Shown here: piece after piece, positions 49,071 through 60,091 of the stretch | How the letters are laid out: each line of letters starts with the position of its first letter | Numbering within the stretch: the stretch's first letter is position 1 | DNA from: Balaenoptera acutorostrata | Lineage: Eukaryota; Chordata; Mammalia; Artiodactyla; Balaenopteridae | Direction: 5' to 3' | DNA length: 64,000 nt | Assembly: GCF_949987535.1 (NCBI RefSeq) | Contig: NC_080077.1 | Coordinates: 39,202,561-39,266,560, forward strand | Made by a program: the position numbers and the translations under genes | Notes under the pieces: generated by a model | The model's database searches: none | Told to the model about the DNA's origin: nothing | What the model saw: the letters and a program-made list of their open reading frames with translations, nothing else

Positions 49071-49140
49071 ATGGTGGCCTTATGAGATATATACTTAATA
49101 TATATATGGTGGCCTTATGAGATATATACTTAATATACTT
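49071..49140. repeat. 35-bp tandem duplication
   Basis: Two head-to-tail units, atggtggccttatgagatat followed by atacttaatatatat in the first copy (49071-49105) and atacttaatatactt in the second (49106-49140). They are otherwise identical. Not a known repeat family. Confidence 0.9.
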
Positions 49141-50214
49141 GCCTTTGTGGAAAGAGCCAAAATCCCCTGTACATTATGTTGAATTTACTTGCTTTCCAAC
49201 TACTTGCTCTTTGAACTAAGGAACCATCTTGAAATTTGAACAGGACCCAAATATGAAGGCTGATAGTCTGTGAAATTGTTCCTGATGCATGCCAATGGCA
49301 GAGGAAGAAGCTCTTCTTTACTTAGAGCAAAACAAATTACATTCTCCTTATAATCGCATTTTAAGATTTCCCTAAAGCTCCTGGGGTTGAAAAGAGCCCA
49401 GTAAATTTAAACTCAGTTCTTTCATTGTGTATTTTTCTCACTTTATTGAAATCCACCTTAGCTCTTTGCAGTCAGGGTGAGTAAGGAAGAACCAGGGAAT
49501 CTGAGCATCATAAATATTCAAGACTTTAGGATTAGGCCATTCAGAAGGTTGTATCACGTCACTGGGAGTAAGATAGATGGACATGTTTCTGTGCCAGAGA
49601 TTTCATTACATCCATCTTTGCTGGCAGCTTCGGTGCCTTACCCCAGGCAGAACTTTAAGTGTCTGAAAAATACTGTGAGTGAAAAAAAGAGGGAGAATGG
49701 AAAGGTGACTAAACTTGTTAAAATTTGTAGCCTCAGAATACTGGTTACCAGGTTGGCCCTAGTAACACTGTTAAGTAGATACATTAATCTTTGGACTACT
49801 CCTCTAAATAAGTCTAGATTAAAACTCAGCTCCATAACTGCACTGCTGCATATTGCCCTCAGGCTGCTCAAGGAACTCACTGCTTTATCTTCTGGTTGTC
49901 TTTCCCAATATTAATCAGACCTGTGAGGACAAGGGGCAAAACGCAGAGAGAGCAGACAGTGGGGCTTGGTGATGGGATCAGAATGAAAAAGGCTGAGGAG
50001 AGATCTGATGAATGATCCAGAGACTTACTTCTCTAAGGAGTTGCAGCTGTAGTGAACCCTGGGTCCAAAAGAGCTCATTTCTATCAAGGCAAGCAAACTG
50101 GAACCAGAGTGATGGAAATAATACTGGTAACACTGGAGCCTGGAGGAGCAAGCCGATGAAAGCAAGGGATTAAATTTTGGTGCCAACATCATGGAGAATA
50201 AAAAGGCTGAGACA

Positions 50215-50531
50215 AGACTTCCCTGGTGGCACAGTGGTTAAGAATCCGCCTGCTAACGTAGGGGACGTGGGTTGGAGCCCTCGTCCAGGAAGATCCCACA
50301 TGCCGTGGAGCAACTAAGCCTGTGTGCCACAACTATTGAGCCCGCGTGCCACAACTACTGAAGCCCGGCATGCCTAGAGCCCGTGCTCCGCAATAAGAGA
50401 AGCCGCCGCGATGAGAAGCATGCGCACCACAACAAAGAGTAGCCCCCCGCTCTCCGCAACTAGAGAAAGCCCACGTGTGCAGCAACAAAGACCCAGCGCA
50501 GCCAAAAATAAAATAAATTAAAAAAAAAAAA
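50215..50531 (+). mobile_element. CHR-type SINE, older subfamily
   Basis: A sense SINE starting 'agacttccctggtggcacag' with the duplicated 'gagcccgcgtgccacaactac' segment of the older subfamily. It ends in a run of A. A perfect duplication aaaaggctgagaca flanks it at 50201-50214 and 50532-50545. Confidence 0.93.
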
Positions 50532-51184
50532 AAAAGGCTGAGACAGCTCGACTCAGACCCAACCATTTTAAGTAGCTCCTGTTGGAGCAAGAATAATCTC
50601 AAGGTTGCTGCATTCCTATCTGGAAATAAGATTGGGTGTGTAATTGAGAAGCCTGTGAATGAGAAGCTGTTAGGTTTATATGTATTCCAGATTCTTTTCA
50701 ACTCTGTACGTTCCGTTTTTCAAAATCACGAGATTTTGGTCTCTTGTAGAAAAAAGTAAGTCCAGTTAAGACATCATTTGAATCTGATGCACGGAGTTGA
50801 GAATCACTGGTAATTTTTCTGTTTTTCTTTTCTTTTTTTTTTTTTTTACTACCTAACATGTAGAACAAAAGAAATAGAAATTTTGAACCCTTTCAAGTTA
50901 GGTGGAATAGCATATCCCACTTTTAAATCCTGTCCCAATATTTTTCTGTTGAAATGAACATGATATTTGACTGTCAATATTTTATTATAAGCATAATTGT
51001 CAATTATATATGTCAATTTATAGTTGACATATTTTATATAAACATCTGTGGATAAGTTAAGGCAAAGTATTAAAAATGTGCAGTGTTTTAAATTTTATTA
51101 TTATTTAACTTTGCAGTGTTCCAGACAAACAATATTTAAAAACCCTAACTTATTGGCACCCATATTGATCACTGTGGAAAGAAA

Positions 51185-51390
51185 TGCTTTAAAAATGCAT
51201 TGGTAACATGCTTTTAAGTTCCCTCCATGTCTTTTCATTGCTTGATAGTGTATTTCTTTTTAGTGCTGAGTAATATTCCATTGTCTGGAAGTACCACAGT
51301 GTATTTCTTCATTCACCTACTGAAGGACACCTCGGTTACTTCCAAGTTTTAGCAGTTATGAATAAAGTTCCTTTAAACAAACAAACAAAC
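51185..51390 (-). mobile_element. Old L1 (L1M-type) fragment
   Basis: Reversed L1 3' ORF2/UTR words: 'ttccctccatgtcttttcat', 'gctgagtaatattccattgt', 'cattcacctactgaaggac' and 'ggttacttccaagttttagc', followed by an (AAAC)n tract at 51377-51394. Confidence 0.65.
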
Positions 51391-51819
51391 AAAAAAACCC
51401 TACTACCTTTTGTACAAGTATTGCAGTTTACAATACCTTTCACATACATTTTTTTCACATACATTTTTAAATTTCCACAAATAGTAAAATTCTGCAACTT
51501 TCTCCAGCATTTCTAATAGAAAGTAAAAAGGTTGAGAAATGCAACATTTTACTGTCCCAAATTTTCAACCACACTCATTTTAGTGTTTAAATCATTTGTA
51601 CGTCGTGTCTTAAAGAACAGGTGAGATACTATCCACCACAACTTTCTATATTGTGCAAGAGTTGATAGCTTATAATCTTGCTTAAACATTTATTTTTTAA
51701 CTCAGTATATATTTATCGAGTGGTTAGTATATGCCAATTATTATTGAAAATTTACTGTGGAACAAAATAGACATAGTTTTTGCCCTCATCAAATTTAGAA
51801 TTTAGTGAGGGAGACAAGT

Positions 51820-52020
51820 AATAATAATAATAGCCAATATTTTACATGATGCTTATTAGATATCAGGTGCTGCTCTAAATCCTTTACATTTTAACTTATT
51901 TTAATCCTCATGTAAATCTATGTGGTAGGTATTATTATTAACCTCATTTTACAAATGAGGAAGTGAAGTTCACACAACTAGTAGGTATGAGAATTAGATT
52001 TGATTGAAGCAGATTGACTC
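51820..52020 (-). mobile_element. MIR SINE
   Basis: Reverse-orientation MIR: 'aataataatagccaatattt', 'ctgctctaaatcctttacat', 'ttttaatcctcatgtaa', 'gtggtaggtattattatt', 'cctcattttacaaatgagg' and 'cacacaactagtagg'. Confidence 0.82.
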
Positions 52021-52524
52021 AAGCATTAGTTATCGTAAACACTAAGCTGCATTTTAATACATGCCAGCGATGACAGTATTTTTGTATAGATCTTTGAATA
52101 GCTTATGTATGTCTAGATTTTCCTAACGAAATGCATTTTTTTTTTACGAAATGCATTTTTAATTACACTAGAATACTATTGATCTATGCCATCTTTTGTA
52201 CGACAATTATTCAAATAATCATTTAATGACCATTGCAATCCAGAAATGATGAATACTCTAAATAATACTAATTTTTAATTTTTTCTCAGCAAAATAATAC
52301 ATTATTATATCTGCTTCTCTTGTTTCCCAGCACTTCACAAGTCTGGTGCTGAGACTAATACCTCTCAGAGACATTGGACTCTAGCCCAATTGCTTATTTG
52401 GCATTGGACTTTAGGAAAACTGCCTGATTTAGGAGGGTATATTTTTTGGTTATCACCGTTGAGTTATAAAGGATGAAAACCAGAGTTTAAATTCTTTGAG
52501 TTCCTTTAATTTAAAAAATGCATT

Positions 52525-53036
52525 AAATTGAGTTATTTGTAGTGAGGTGGATGGACCTAGAGTCTGTCATACAGAATGAAGTAAGTCAGAAAGAGAAAAA
52601 TAAATACCGTATGCTAACACATATATATATATGGAATCTAAAAAAATAAAATAAAAAATAAAAAATGGTTCTGAGGGACCTAGGGGCAGGACAGGAATAA
52701 AGACGCAGATGTAGAGAATGGACTTGAGGACACGGGGAGGGGGAAGGGGAAGCTGGGACGAAGTGAGAGAGTGGCACTGACATGTATACACTACCAAATG
52801 TAAAATAGATAGCTAGTGGGAAGCAGCGCATAGCACAGGGAGATCAGCTCTGTGCTTTGTGACCACCTAGAGGGGTGGGGTAGGGAGTGTGGGAGGGAGA
52901 CGCAAGAGGGAGAGGATATGGGGATATAAGTATACGTATAGCTGATTCACTTTGTTATACAGCAGAAACTAACACAACAATGTAAAGCAATTATACTCCA
53001 ATAAAGATGTTTAAAAAAATAATAAAATAAAATAAA
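52525..53036 (+). mobile_element. Young L1 3' end, severely 5'-truncated
   Basis: About 510 bp of L1 3' end on the + strand. It starts within the last codons of ORF2 ('ttgagttatttgtagtgagg', shared with the copies at 1841 and 15499) and ends 'ccaataaagatgtt' plus an AATA-rich tail. It aligns closely with 4176-4651. I could not find a clear target duplication. Confidence 0.88.
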
Positions 53037-54224
53037 GCCTAGCATGATGAAGTATTGGTGTTAGAATGGGAGATGAATAACAATAAAAATCTAAAAGGAG
53101 ACTTCTACTCTTTTCTCCACTTCTCATATTCACACATACTTCCCTACAGATAGTGAGAAAGGGGATAGGGGAAAATCAGGACTAGTGAAAGAAGTCAGAA
53201 TACACTTCCCATCTTCTATGGAAGTAACTTGCCCCTTCTCTTGAGTGCCCCTCATATCATAATGGACAGAGTAAACACTAGTGGAGAACTGATACATTAG
53301 GTAAGGTTACCAATAACTCAGGAAAACAAAGGGATCCTTTTCATTGCTTCCTGACACATTGAGCTAACTGTCACTCTTTCTCCATTTATTTTTCCCTTCT
53401 CCAGTTATCAAAATTCAAATTGACAATTGTACCTTTAAGGACCTTGGACAGTCTCACACTTGGATTGAGATACTTTGACCTCTGTGCTTTCTAAGCCACA
53501 AAACAATCTTTGAGGTTTACTGTTACCAAAATGGCTTATCATTCCAACTAGAATCTGTTGCTGAGACTTATCATGTTCTCAGGTTGGACTCTCTAACCTA
53601 TTGGCAAAGCACATACATTTGGAGGTAAATAATGACTACTTTGACCTTCTTTGTCCCTTGTATCCAGAATTGGTTCAGTTTAAGTGAACTGTTCTTAAAG
53701 AGTGCAAAAGGTTAAATGAAATTTTTTGCTACTGTACATTACTGTTATATTGCATAAGGTAGAGGCATTTACCTGTCTATAAAATTATTGAATAACTAGA
53801 AGATAGTATTAATATAAGAAATGTTATTTTTCTTTGAAGCTTGCCATAAACCATAGGGCAATAAATTTCTATTTACTGACTTGACTCTTTTACATTTAAT
53901 TTTCCATTCTTACACAAATAGTTCTCTGCTGGCAAGAGTAATTGAGAGTAAAAAATTAGGCATCATCTGCTTATGAGAAAAATATCCTTCTGAAGTCTAA
54001 ATTGGTATCATGCTGTTACTCAGTTGGGCAGGAGCCTGAGTGGTCATCATTTCCTGGCTAAAGTGTAAGGAGACAGAACTAGCACACTGTGTAGAGGCTA
54101 CATTGGATTCTTTGGACATCTGATAGCCAGAGACAGTGACAATAGTGATGTAGTACAATCCCCAAAGAAAATGTAATGTTGCAATAAAACATGCAGAGAC
54201 ATTTAATTTATCCTTAAGTTTGAA

Positions 54225-54690
54225 TTGTAGGGGCAGAAAAATTTTCCTTCTTCCTGTCTAGGTTCTTTGGCTGGTCTAATAATTAAATTGATATAAGACA
54301 GATTAACAGGAGAAAAATAAACATTGTTCATACATACGGGAGCCCCATAAAAATATGAGACTCAAAGGGCAGCCAGGTAATTGAGACTTATATATAACAG
54401 CCTGAGCTAAGGAAAAGAGGAGGGGTCTGAGTATACAAAAGGAAGGAAGCCTCTTCACAGGAAGGGAGAGTAGACGTTTGGAAAACAAAGAGTGTCCTGT
54501 TAGGCAGATAAGTTTCTTGGTATCTCTGGTAATAGCTCTCTCCTTGGTACAGGCCCCCTTTCCAATGTAAATTTAGGCAGTTGAGGGGAAGGTAAAGAGC
54601 TTTTCCTGCTGGGCTTTGATTGCATTTAGCTGAAAAATAATCCTTATGCCAAAGAGACATATTTTGAGGTAGTGAAATCTGCTCCCCTTC
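54225..54690. mobile_element. Possible old LTR-type repeat
   Basis: Shares word order with 25640-26100: 'gattaacaggagaaaaataa', 'gggagccccataaaaatatg', 'ggggtctgagtatac' and 'gacatattttgaggtag' followed by 'ctgctcccc'. I infer a common LTR-like family, unnamed. No retroviral coding sequence is next to it. Confidence 0.4.
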
Positions 54691-54900
54691 AGAATCATCA
54701 GAAATAAATTTCTTTTGTCTTCTACAAGCAAAGAAATGTATGTGTGTATGCCTTTACAAGGTTAGCTGTGCTTGTCTGCACTTACCTGTACAGAGATACT
54801 AACAGTCTTCAAGTGATCATCAGTTAAAAAATAGTTGATGCTGTTCCTGCAAAATGACATCTATGTAAGTCATTATATTTCATTGTGAGCTGTAGAGATT

Positions 54901-54944
54901 TGTCTGTGTGTGCGCATGCGCGCGCGCCTGTGTGTATGTGTGTG
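54901..54944. repeat. TG/CG microsatellite
   Basis: An alternating tract tgtctgtgtgtgcgcatgcg, then cgcgcgcctgtgtgtatgtg and a short TG tail. The CG-rich centre is unusual in this AT-rich intron and has Z-DNA-forming sequence character. Confidence 0.8.
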
Positions 54945-55776
54945 ATTTAATCCACAACTCCCACTTATAAGAGATCTGAGTGGATCTGCCCAGAGCAGTG
55001 GGGCTGTCTTAGTTTATATAAAGCTGAAGTGCAGAATCAGGAAAATAAAAAGTTGGGACTTTATTCTTGAGACTGTGAAATTGAGCAGGACCCTGGGGGA
55101 ACTTTCGAGGTACAAAAGCCCCAGCCCCGAAAATTCTGAAAGAGTAGAGGAATCTCAACACGTGTTTCCTGCCAGGATCCTTGTACCGTAGTTTGTACCC
55201 AAAGCACAGAATCCCCAGTGCCTGCTTTTGTTGATGTCTATAGAAAATGCTGGCTGGTCTGGACACATTTGCCCCAAATTCCAACTGTGCACGAAAACTT
55301 CAGAATATTTTAAAAATCCAAATTTTTTTTCTCTTAGGAGCAGGAAGAAAACACTCCTTGAAAGGGTGTTAGCGAAGGGAGGTGAGGGTAGGGAGAACCT
55401 TAATTTGGATCCTCTTTTAGTTGAAATGCAACCTTTAAGAAACTTTTGACAACCGTAGACCAGAACTTTATGTAAATTGCTTTCCTATCTATCAACTGTT
55501 TTTGGAAGAAAAACCCATCCCTGCAACCACTTCTTAAAACTGTCTTGATTTTTCAGCAATTTAAACTCTAATGTAGTTCTGTGTAGAGAATGTCACTGTA
55601 GTTTTGGGTGTATAAGTGTGTGGGTGCTGATAATTTTGTATTTTCATTGGGAGTGGAAAAGGAAAACAATTCAAGGTGAAAAAATTATTCTTAAATATTC
55701 ATTTTTATAAATTTTATTAAAGAATTTTGTTACAACAAAAAAAATAAACACTCTGAAATATAGTCATCATTTTTAA

Positions 55777-56686
55777 TTTATTTTTATTGAAGTATAATTG
55801 ATTTACAATGTTGTGTTAGTTTCAGGTATACAGCAGTGATTCAGTTTTATATATATATATATATATATACATGTTCCTTTTCAGATTCTTTTTCCTTACA
55901 GGTTTTATGAACTATTGAGTATAGTTCCCTATGCTATACAGTAGTAGGTCCTTGTTGGTTATCTATTTTATGTATAGTAGTGTGTATATTGTTAATCCCA
56001 CAAGAAAAATCTCTAATAAACAACCTAAACTTACACCTGAAACAACTAGAGAAAGAAGAACAAACAAAACCTAAAGTTAGTAGTAGGAAAGAAATCATAA
56101 ATATCAGAGCAGAAATAAATTAGAGATGAAGACAACAATAGAAAAGATCAATTAAACTAAAAGCTGGTTCTTTGAAAAGACAAACAAAATTGATAAACCT
56201 TTAGCCAAACTCATCAAGAAAAAAAGGGATAGGGACCAAATCAGTAAAATCAGAAATGAGAAAGGAGAAGTTACAACCGACACCACAGAAATACAGCGGA
56301 CCATAAGACACTACTATAAACAACTATATGCCAATAAAATGGACAACCTAGAAGAAATGGACAAATTCTTAGAATGGTGCAATCTCCCAAGACTGAACCA
56401 GGAAGAAATAGAAAATATGAACAGACCAAGTACTGAAATTGAATCTGTGATTTAAAAACTCCCAACAAAAAAAAGCCCAGGAGCAGATGGCTTCACAGGC
56501 GAATTCTATCAAACATTTAGAGAAGAGTTAACACCTTCCCTTCTGAAACTATTCCAAAAAATTATAGAGGAAGGAATACTTTCAAACTCATTCTATGAGG
56601 TCACCATCACCCTGATATCAAAACCAGACAAAGATACCACAAAAAAGAAAATTACAGGCCAATGTCACCAATGAACATAAAAATTA
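55777..56686 (-). mobile_element. 5'-inverted (twin-primed) L1 insertion
   Basis: The left part (55777-55999) is a reversed L1 3' end ('gtgttagtttcaggtatacag', 'ctatgctatacagtag', 'ccttgttggttatc'). The right part (56000-56686) is L1 ORF2 in the opposite, + orientation, covering the region before and at the start of the reverse transcriptase ('aaagcccaggagcagatggc', 'ttcacaggcgaattctatc'). Near-identical flanks tcatcatttttaa (55764-55776) and tcatcattttttaa (56687-56700) bound the whole block. The ORF2 part has several frame breaks. A (TA)n tract lies at 55849-55868. Confidence 0.82.
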
Positions 56687-57332
56687 TCATCATTTTTTAA
56701 AATCTAATTCTCCTTTACTTTCATCTATTTTTATTTTTGCTTAAGTGAAACTTATTATGAAGTATAACCAACATTCCTGGACTTACCTCCCACTTTAAGG
56801 TTACCTCCCTTTCTTGTATTTGGGGAAAAGTGGAGGGAATATGTTTCCCTCCTGCCTTTTCCTGAGTGGTGATCTGCATCCCAGTCTTTTTGAGATTTGT
56901 CTTCTTTCACTTTATTTTTTTCCCCTCCAGGACGGATCCCTGCTCATTACAATTCTGGTTATAATCTAGAGCTCATTCCCTTTTGGTCAGCTGCTGCTGG
57001 GTGCACAAGAGCTAAGGCTAAGGGGAACCAAGGTTTCTTCTACTACTGTTATTTTTTCAGTTCTGTGATGTGCAAGCTTTCACCTACCTACCTTGCAGGA
57101 AACCCCATCATGAACCAACATGGATTGTCTAATTCCATAAACCACCACCTTGTCTAAACAGTGTATTTCCCCAGTTAAGTTAGGCTAGGAGGCTCTGACA
57201 GGATTACCCAGGCAGAATGGCCTTTTGAACCTAATCCTGCAGAAGATTCTAACTCCTGTCTGATCCTCCTGTATGAGTTCTAGAATCTCTCTTTTATTCC
57301 TCTGAGTAGCCAGTGGATATCTGTGGAATATA

Positions 57333-57340
57333 AACACAGA

Positions 57341-57390
<50 letters not shown>
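57333..57390. repeat. CA microsatellite
   Basis: A (CA)n tract, pure over about 57349-57389 and preceded by an imperfect cacagacacacataca. Likely polymorphic in length. Confidence 0.92.
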
Positions 57391-57391
<1 letters not shown>

Positions 57392-57904
57392 CTAAAGGAA
57401 AAATATTATTCTCAATGACAGATTTAAGGCCTTTTTCAATCACAATAGATGTAACATTTCATATAAATTTTTAATTTAGAAAATTTCATCCCATTTCTAC
57501 ATTCAAATTAATCCCTATCAGGAGTAAGAAATTATTTCTTAAGGATGATTCCCTTAGCACATGCAAAGACTACTCTAAATCTTTGGCATTTTACTTACTT
57601 TATCAGGCTGAATTATACAAGGCCCCAATCTTCTCCATAGCTTCTGTTTGTTTAAATAGGAGGGAGGAAGCAGAATGGTATTGGCAGGGGAGAATTTTGA
57701 GGGTTTTTTTTTAATTAACTTGTAGAAGATTTAACCCTGTAGATGACCTGAAAAGGTCATTTGCCCACCCCTAGGACCAGACAAGTACTGTCTAAAACTA
57801 GTATAATGTGAGCCACATATGTATTTAAAATTTTTTGAGTAGCCACATTAAAAAAATGTAAAAAGAAAAATATGAAATTAATTTTAATAACATGTCTTAT
57901 TTAA

Positions 57905-58335
57905 CCCCAAATATCAGTCAGGGCTCAACCAAAGAAGCAAAAGTATAAAATTATGCAGACATATTTATATATTAAGACATTTATTGCAAGGAATTGGCCT
58001 GTGTGATTGTGGGGACTGGCTGAGCAAATGAGAACCCATAGGACAGGCAGTCAAGAAGTGAAGATCATGGGCAAGCTGGAGCCCACAGGCATGGACCAAT
58101 GCTGTCATCCACCCAAAGAATTTCTTCCCTCTCCCAGGAAACCTCAAACTTGTTTTTGAGACCTTCCAGTGGAATCAGACAAGCCCACGCAGATGATCCA
58201 GAACCACCTTATTTAAAGCTAATAAACTAGGCATTTTAATTACATATGCAAAATACCTTCACAGCAACTTCTAGATTAGTGTTCATTTGAATGATTTGGG
58301 ATAGTAGCCTAGGCAAGTTGACACATAAATAAAAC
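57905..58335. mobile_element. Ancient interspersed repeat, unclassified
   Basis: The sequence from 'agtcagggctcaaccaaag' through 'tttattgcaaggaattggcc', 'attgtggggactggctgagc' and 'aataccttcacagcaac' to 'caagttgacacataaataaa' followed by 'accatcaca' matches a mammal-wide repeat whose wording I recognise but cannot name with confidence. Confidence 0.5.
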
Positions 58336-58589
58336 CATCACACTCAATATGTCCAAAATAATATCATTCTGATATGTAATTAATATAAAAATTATTAGAG
58401 ATATTTTACCTTCTTTTTAATATCAAGTCATCATAATTCATTATGTACTTACACTTATAGCACATCTCAATTTGGACTAACCACATATCATGTCTTTAAT
58501 ATGTACACATGTCTAGTGGACACTGCATTGGACAGTGTAGGTCTAGACAGTGACAAAGAGTGATTGGACTGGCACTCTAAAGATACAAG

Positions 58590-58790
58590 TTCCCAACAGG
58601 AGTCATTTCACAATATCTAAAGACATTTTTTATAGTCATGACTGGGAGTGGGGATGGGGGCTAGAAGCATCTAGTAAGTAGGGATGCTGCTAAATACAGG
58701 GCACAGAGCAGCCCCACTCCACCTCCAAGTAACAATTTCCCCGATCTAAAAAGTCAATAATGCTAAGATGAAGAACCATGCTTTGGAGTA
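58590..58790. mobile_element. MER5-type hAT DNA transposon remnant
   Basis: Pieces 'aaagacattttttatagtc', 'gactgggagtggggatggg', 'gcatctagtaagtagggatg' and 'ctgctaaatacagggcacag' with 'agcagccccactcc' follow the order of small non-autonomous hAT-Charlie elements. Diverged; the exact subfamily is uncertain. Confidence 0.5.
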
Positions 58791-60031
58791 GGATTCGGAG
58801 ACATAGGGAGGAGATTAATAATAATAATGAGGAGGAGGAGGAGAGAAGCAGGAAGATGGATGTTTCCTAAGCCCTTGGGATATCTTTCCTTGTACCTTGA
58901 AGCCTTTTTTTCACAAATGTAATTGAATATCTTAACTCTTTTGTATCTCCATTGCCATTTTCAAGGTCAAGGATGAGATAAGGGTAGAGGAGTGGCCTTA
59001 TAAATAGTATGACTGATTAATGGGGAAAATGAGGGGAGGAAATCTTCACAGTGGTGATTATCTCTTTAACTGGTGAATGAAAGTCAGTAACTGTCTTTTC
59101 TGAAGATATTTAGGATTTTCCTATAGTTGGTCTTGAATTTAGACTTCTAGAAAAATTATAAAAATGCAAATTCAAATCTACAAATGGAGAATTTAGAATA
59201 TGTACAGTAATTAGCACCATCTCAGACCATCTGTGGAATAAAGTTGTGATAAATAAATAAGTAAAACTCATTAGCATTTTTCTAAGAAAAACCATGGTGT
59301 TTAAGATTAAGTCACTTTTCAGAGGTAGTAATCATATTTGTAAACTCTAATCTCAAATTTAGTTCTATCCAAATTAACTGCAAATTCAGAATTAACTTTA
59401 TTTTCTAAGCCTTGGCAATGTATGTTTACTGAAACTAGCAGCAAACTGAATATATTTGTTAAAACCTGATATTTAGAAAAAATGTAACAACTAACATTCT
59501 ATGAAATGTGTCATATCTACATGCAGTAATTATTGGTTAAATGCAATGCCAAATTCTGATTATAAACATAGCTTAGAGTCAATACTTCTGAGATATATTT
59601 CCTATTAGATAGTTGTTACAGTTCATTTCACAAATTCTTAATTTAATATGTAAAAACTAAATCTTCCTAAATCTAAATGACATTTTTTACTAAGGAGTCT
59701 TAATATGCATTGAGAGTAATTGAAATAAAACATAATTATAATTTGTGATCAGATTTAGCACTGAAAACAGTGGCAACATTTATTGATTTAAGTTGTTAAG
59801 CTCTTTTAATAACTAAAATTTAGGTAATTCCAATTTTTTCCTTATTTCAATAAATGAGGGATTTATGTGGCAATAGGTTGCAATGACTCTTTCCTTTTAG
59901 ATACCTTTAAGTTTGTTGGCTAAAATAATTTAGACTTCATGCTGGAATTATAATGTTTCGGTCATAGCTATGATTTATATTTTGCACATTTTCAAAAAGA
60001 GTTTTTAAAAGTATATCCTATTTTTTCCTAG

Positions 60032-60091
60032 AAATACACAAAGAAAAGACTGAAAAGCAGGAGAAAACTGAAAGGAAAATACAAACTAAAG
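60032..60091 (+). CDS. TRDN: TRDN exon 5 (start of KEKE region)
   Basis: A 60-bp exon encoding (E)IHKEKTEKQEKTERKIQTK(V), the first lysine/glutamate-rich segment of triadin's lumenal domain. The KEKE-type sequence is the part of the protein that contacts calsequestrin in the SR lumen (the main site lies further downstream in the protein). The acceptor is 'ttttttcctag' and the donor 'ctaaag|gtaagt' is a strong consensus. Both ends are phase 1. Differences from the human sequence I recall are conservative (KEKT for KDKT, EKTE for EKPE). Confidence 0.96.

Larger units (their letters stand above)
43923..60031 (+). other. TRDN: TRDN intron 4 (16.1 kb)
   Basis: GT at 43923 to AG at 60030-60031, with acceptor 'cctattttttcctag'. 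It holds one SINE, several L1 fragments including a 5'-inverted copy, one MIR, LTR-like and MER-like remnants, and simple repeats. Stretches where I recognise nothing are 44300-48150 (very AT-rich), 48480-49060, 49150-50200, 50550-51180, 51390-51810, 52030-52520, 53040-54220, 54950-55760, 56700-57330, 57400-57900 and 58800-60030. A candidate cryptic exon at 44201 is discussed among the findings. Confidence 0.85.

Noticed and set aside
49477..49914. A 145-codon open frame on the + strand in intron 4
   Set aside because: No recognisable domain, ordinary AT-rich composition, no splice sites or regulatory context. Length is within what a 64-kb window yields by chance.
57349..57389. A functional Z-DNA or regulatory element
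   Set aside because: It is an ordinary (CA)n microsatellite. Nothing in the sequence around it supports a regulatory role.
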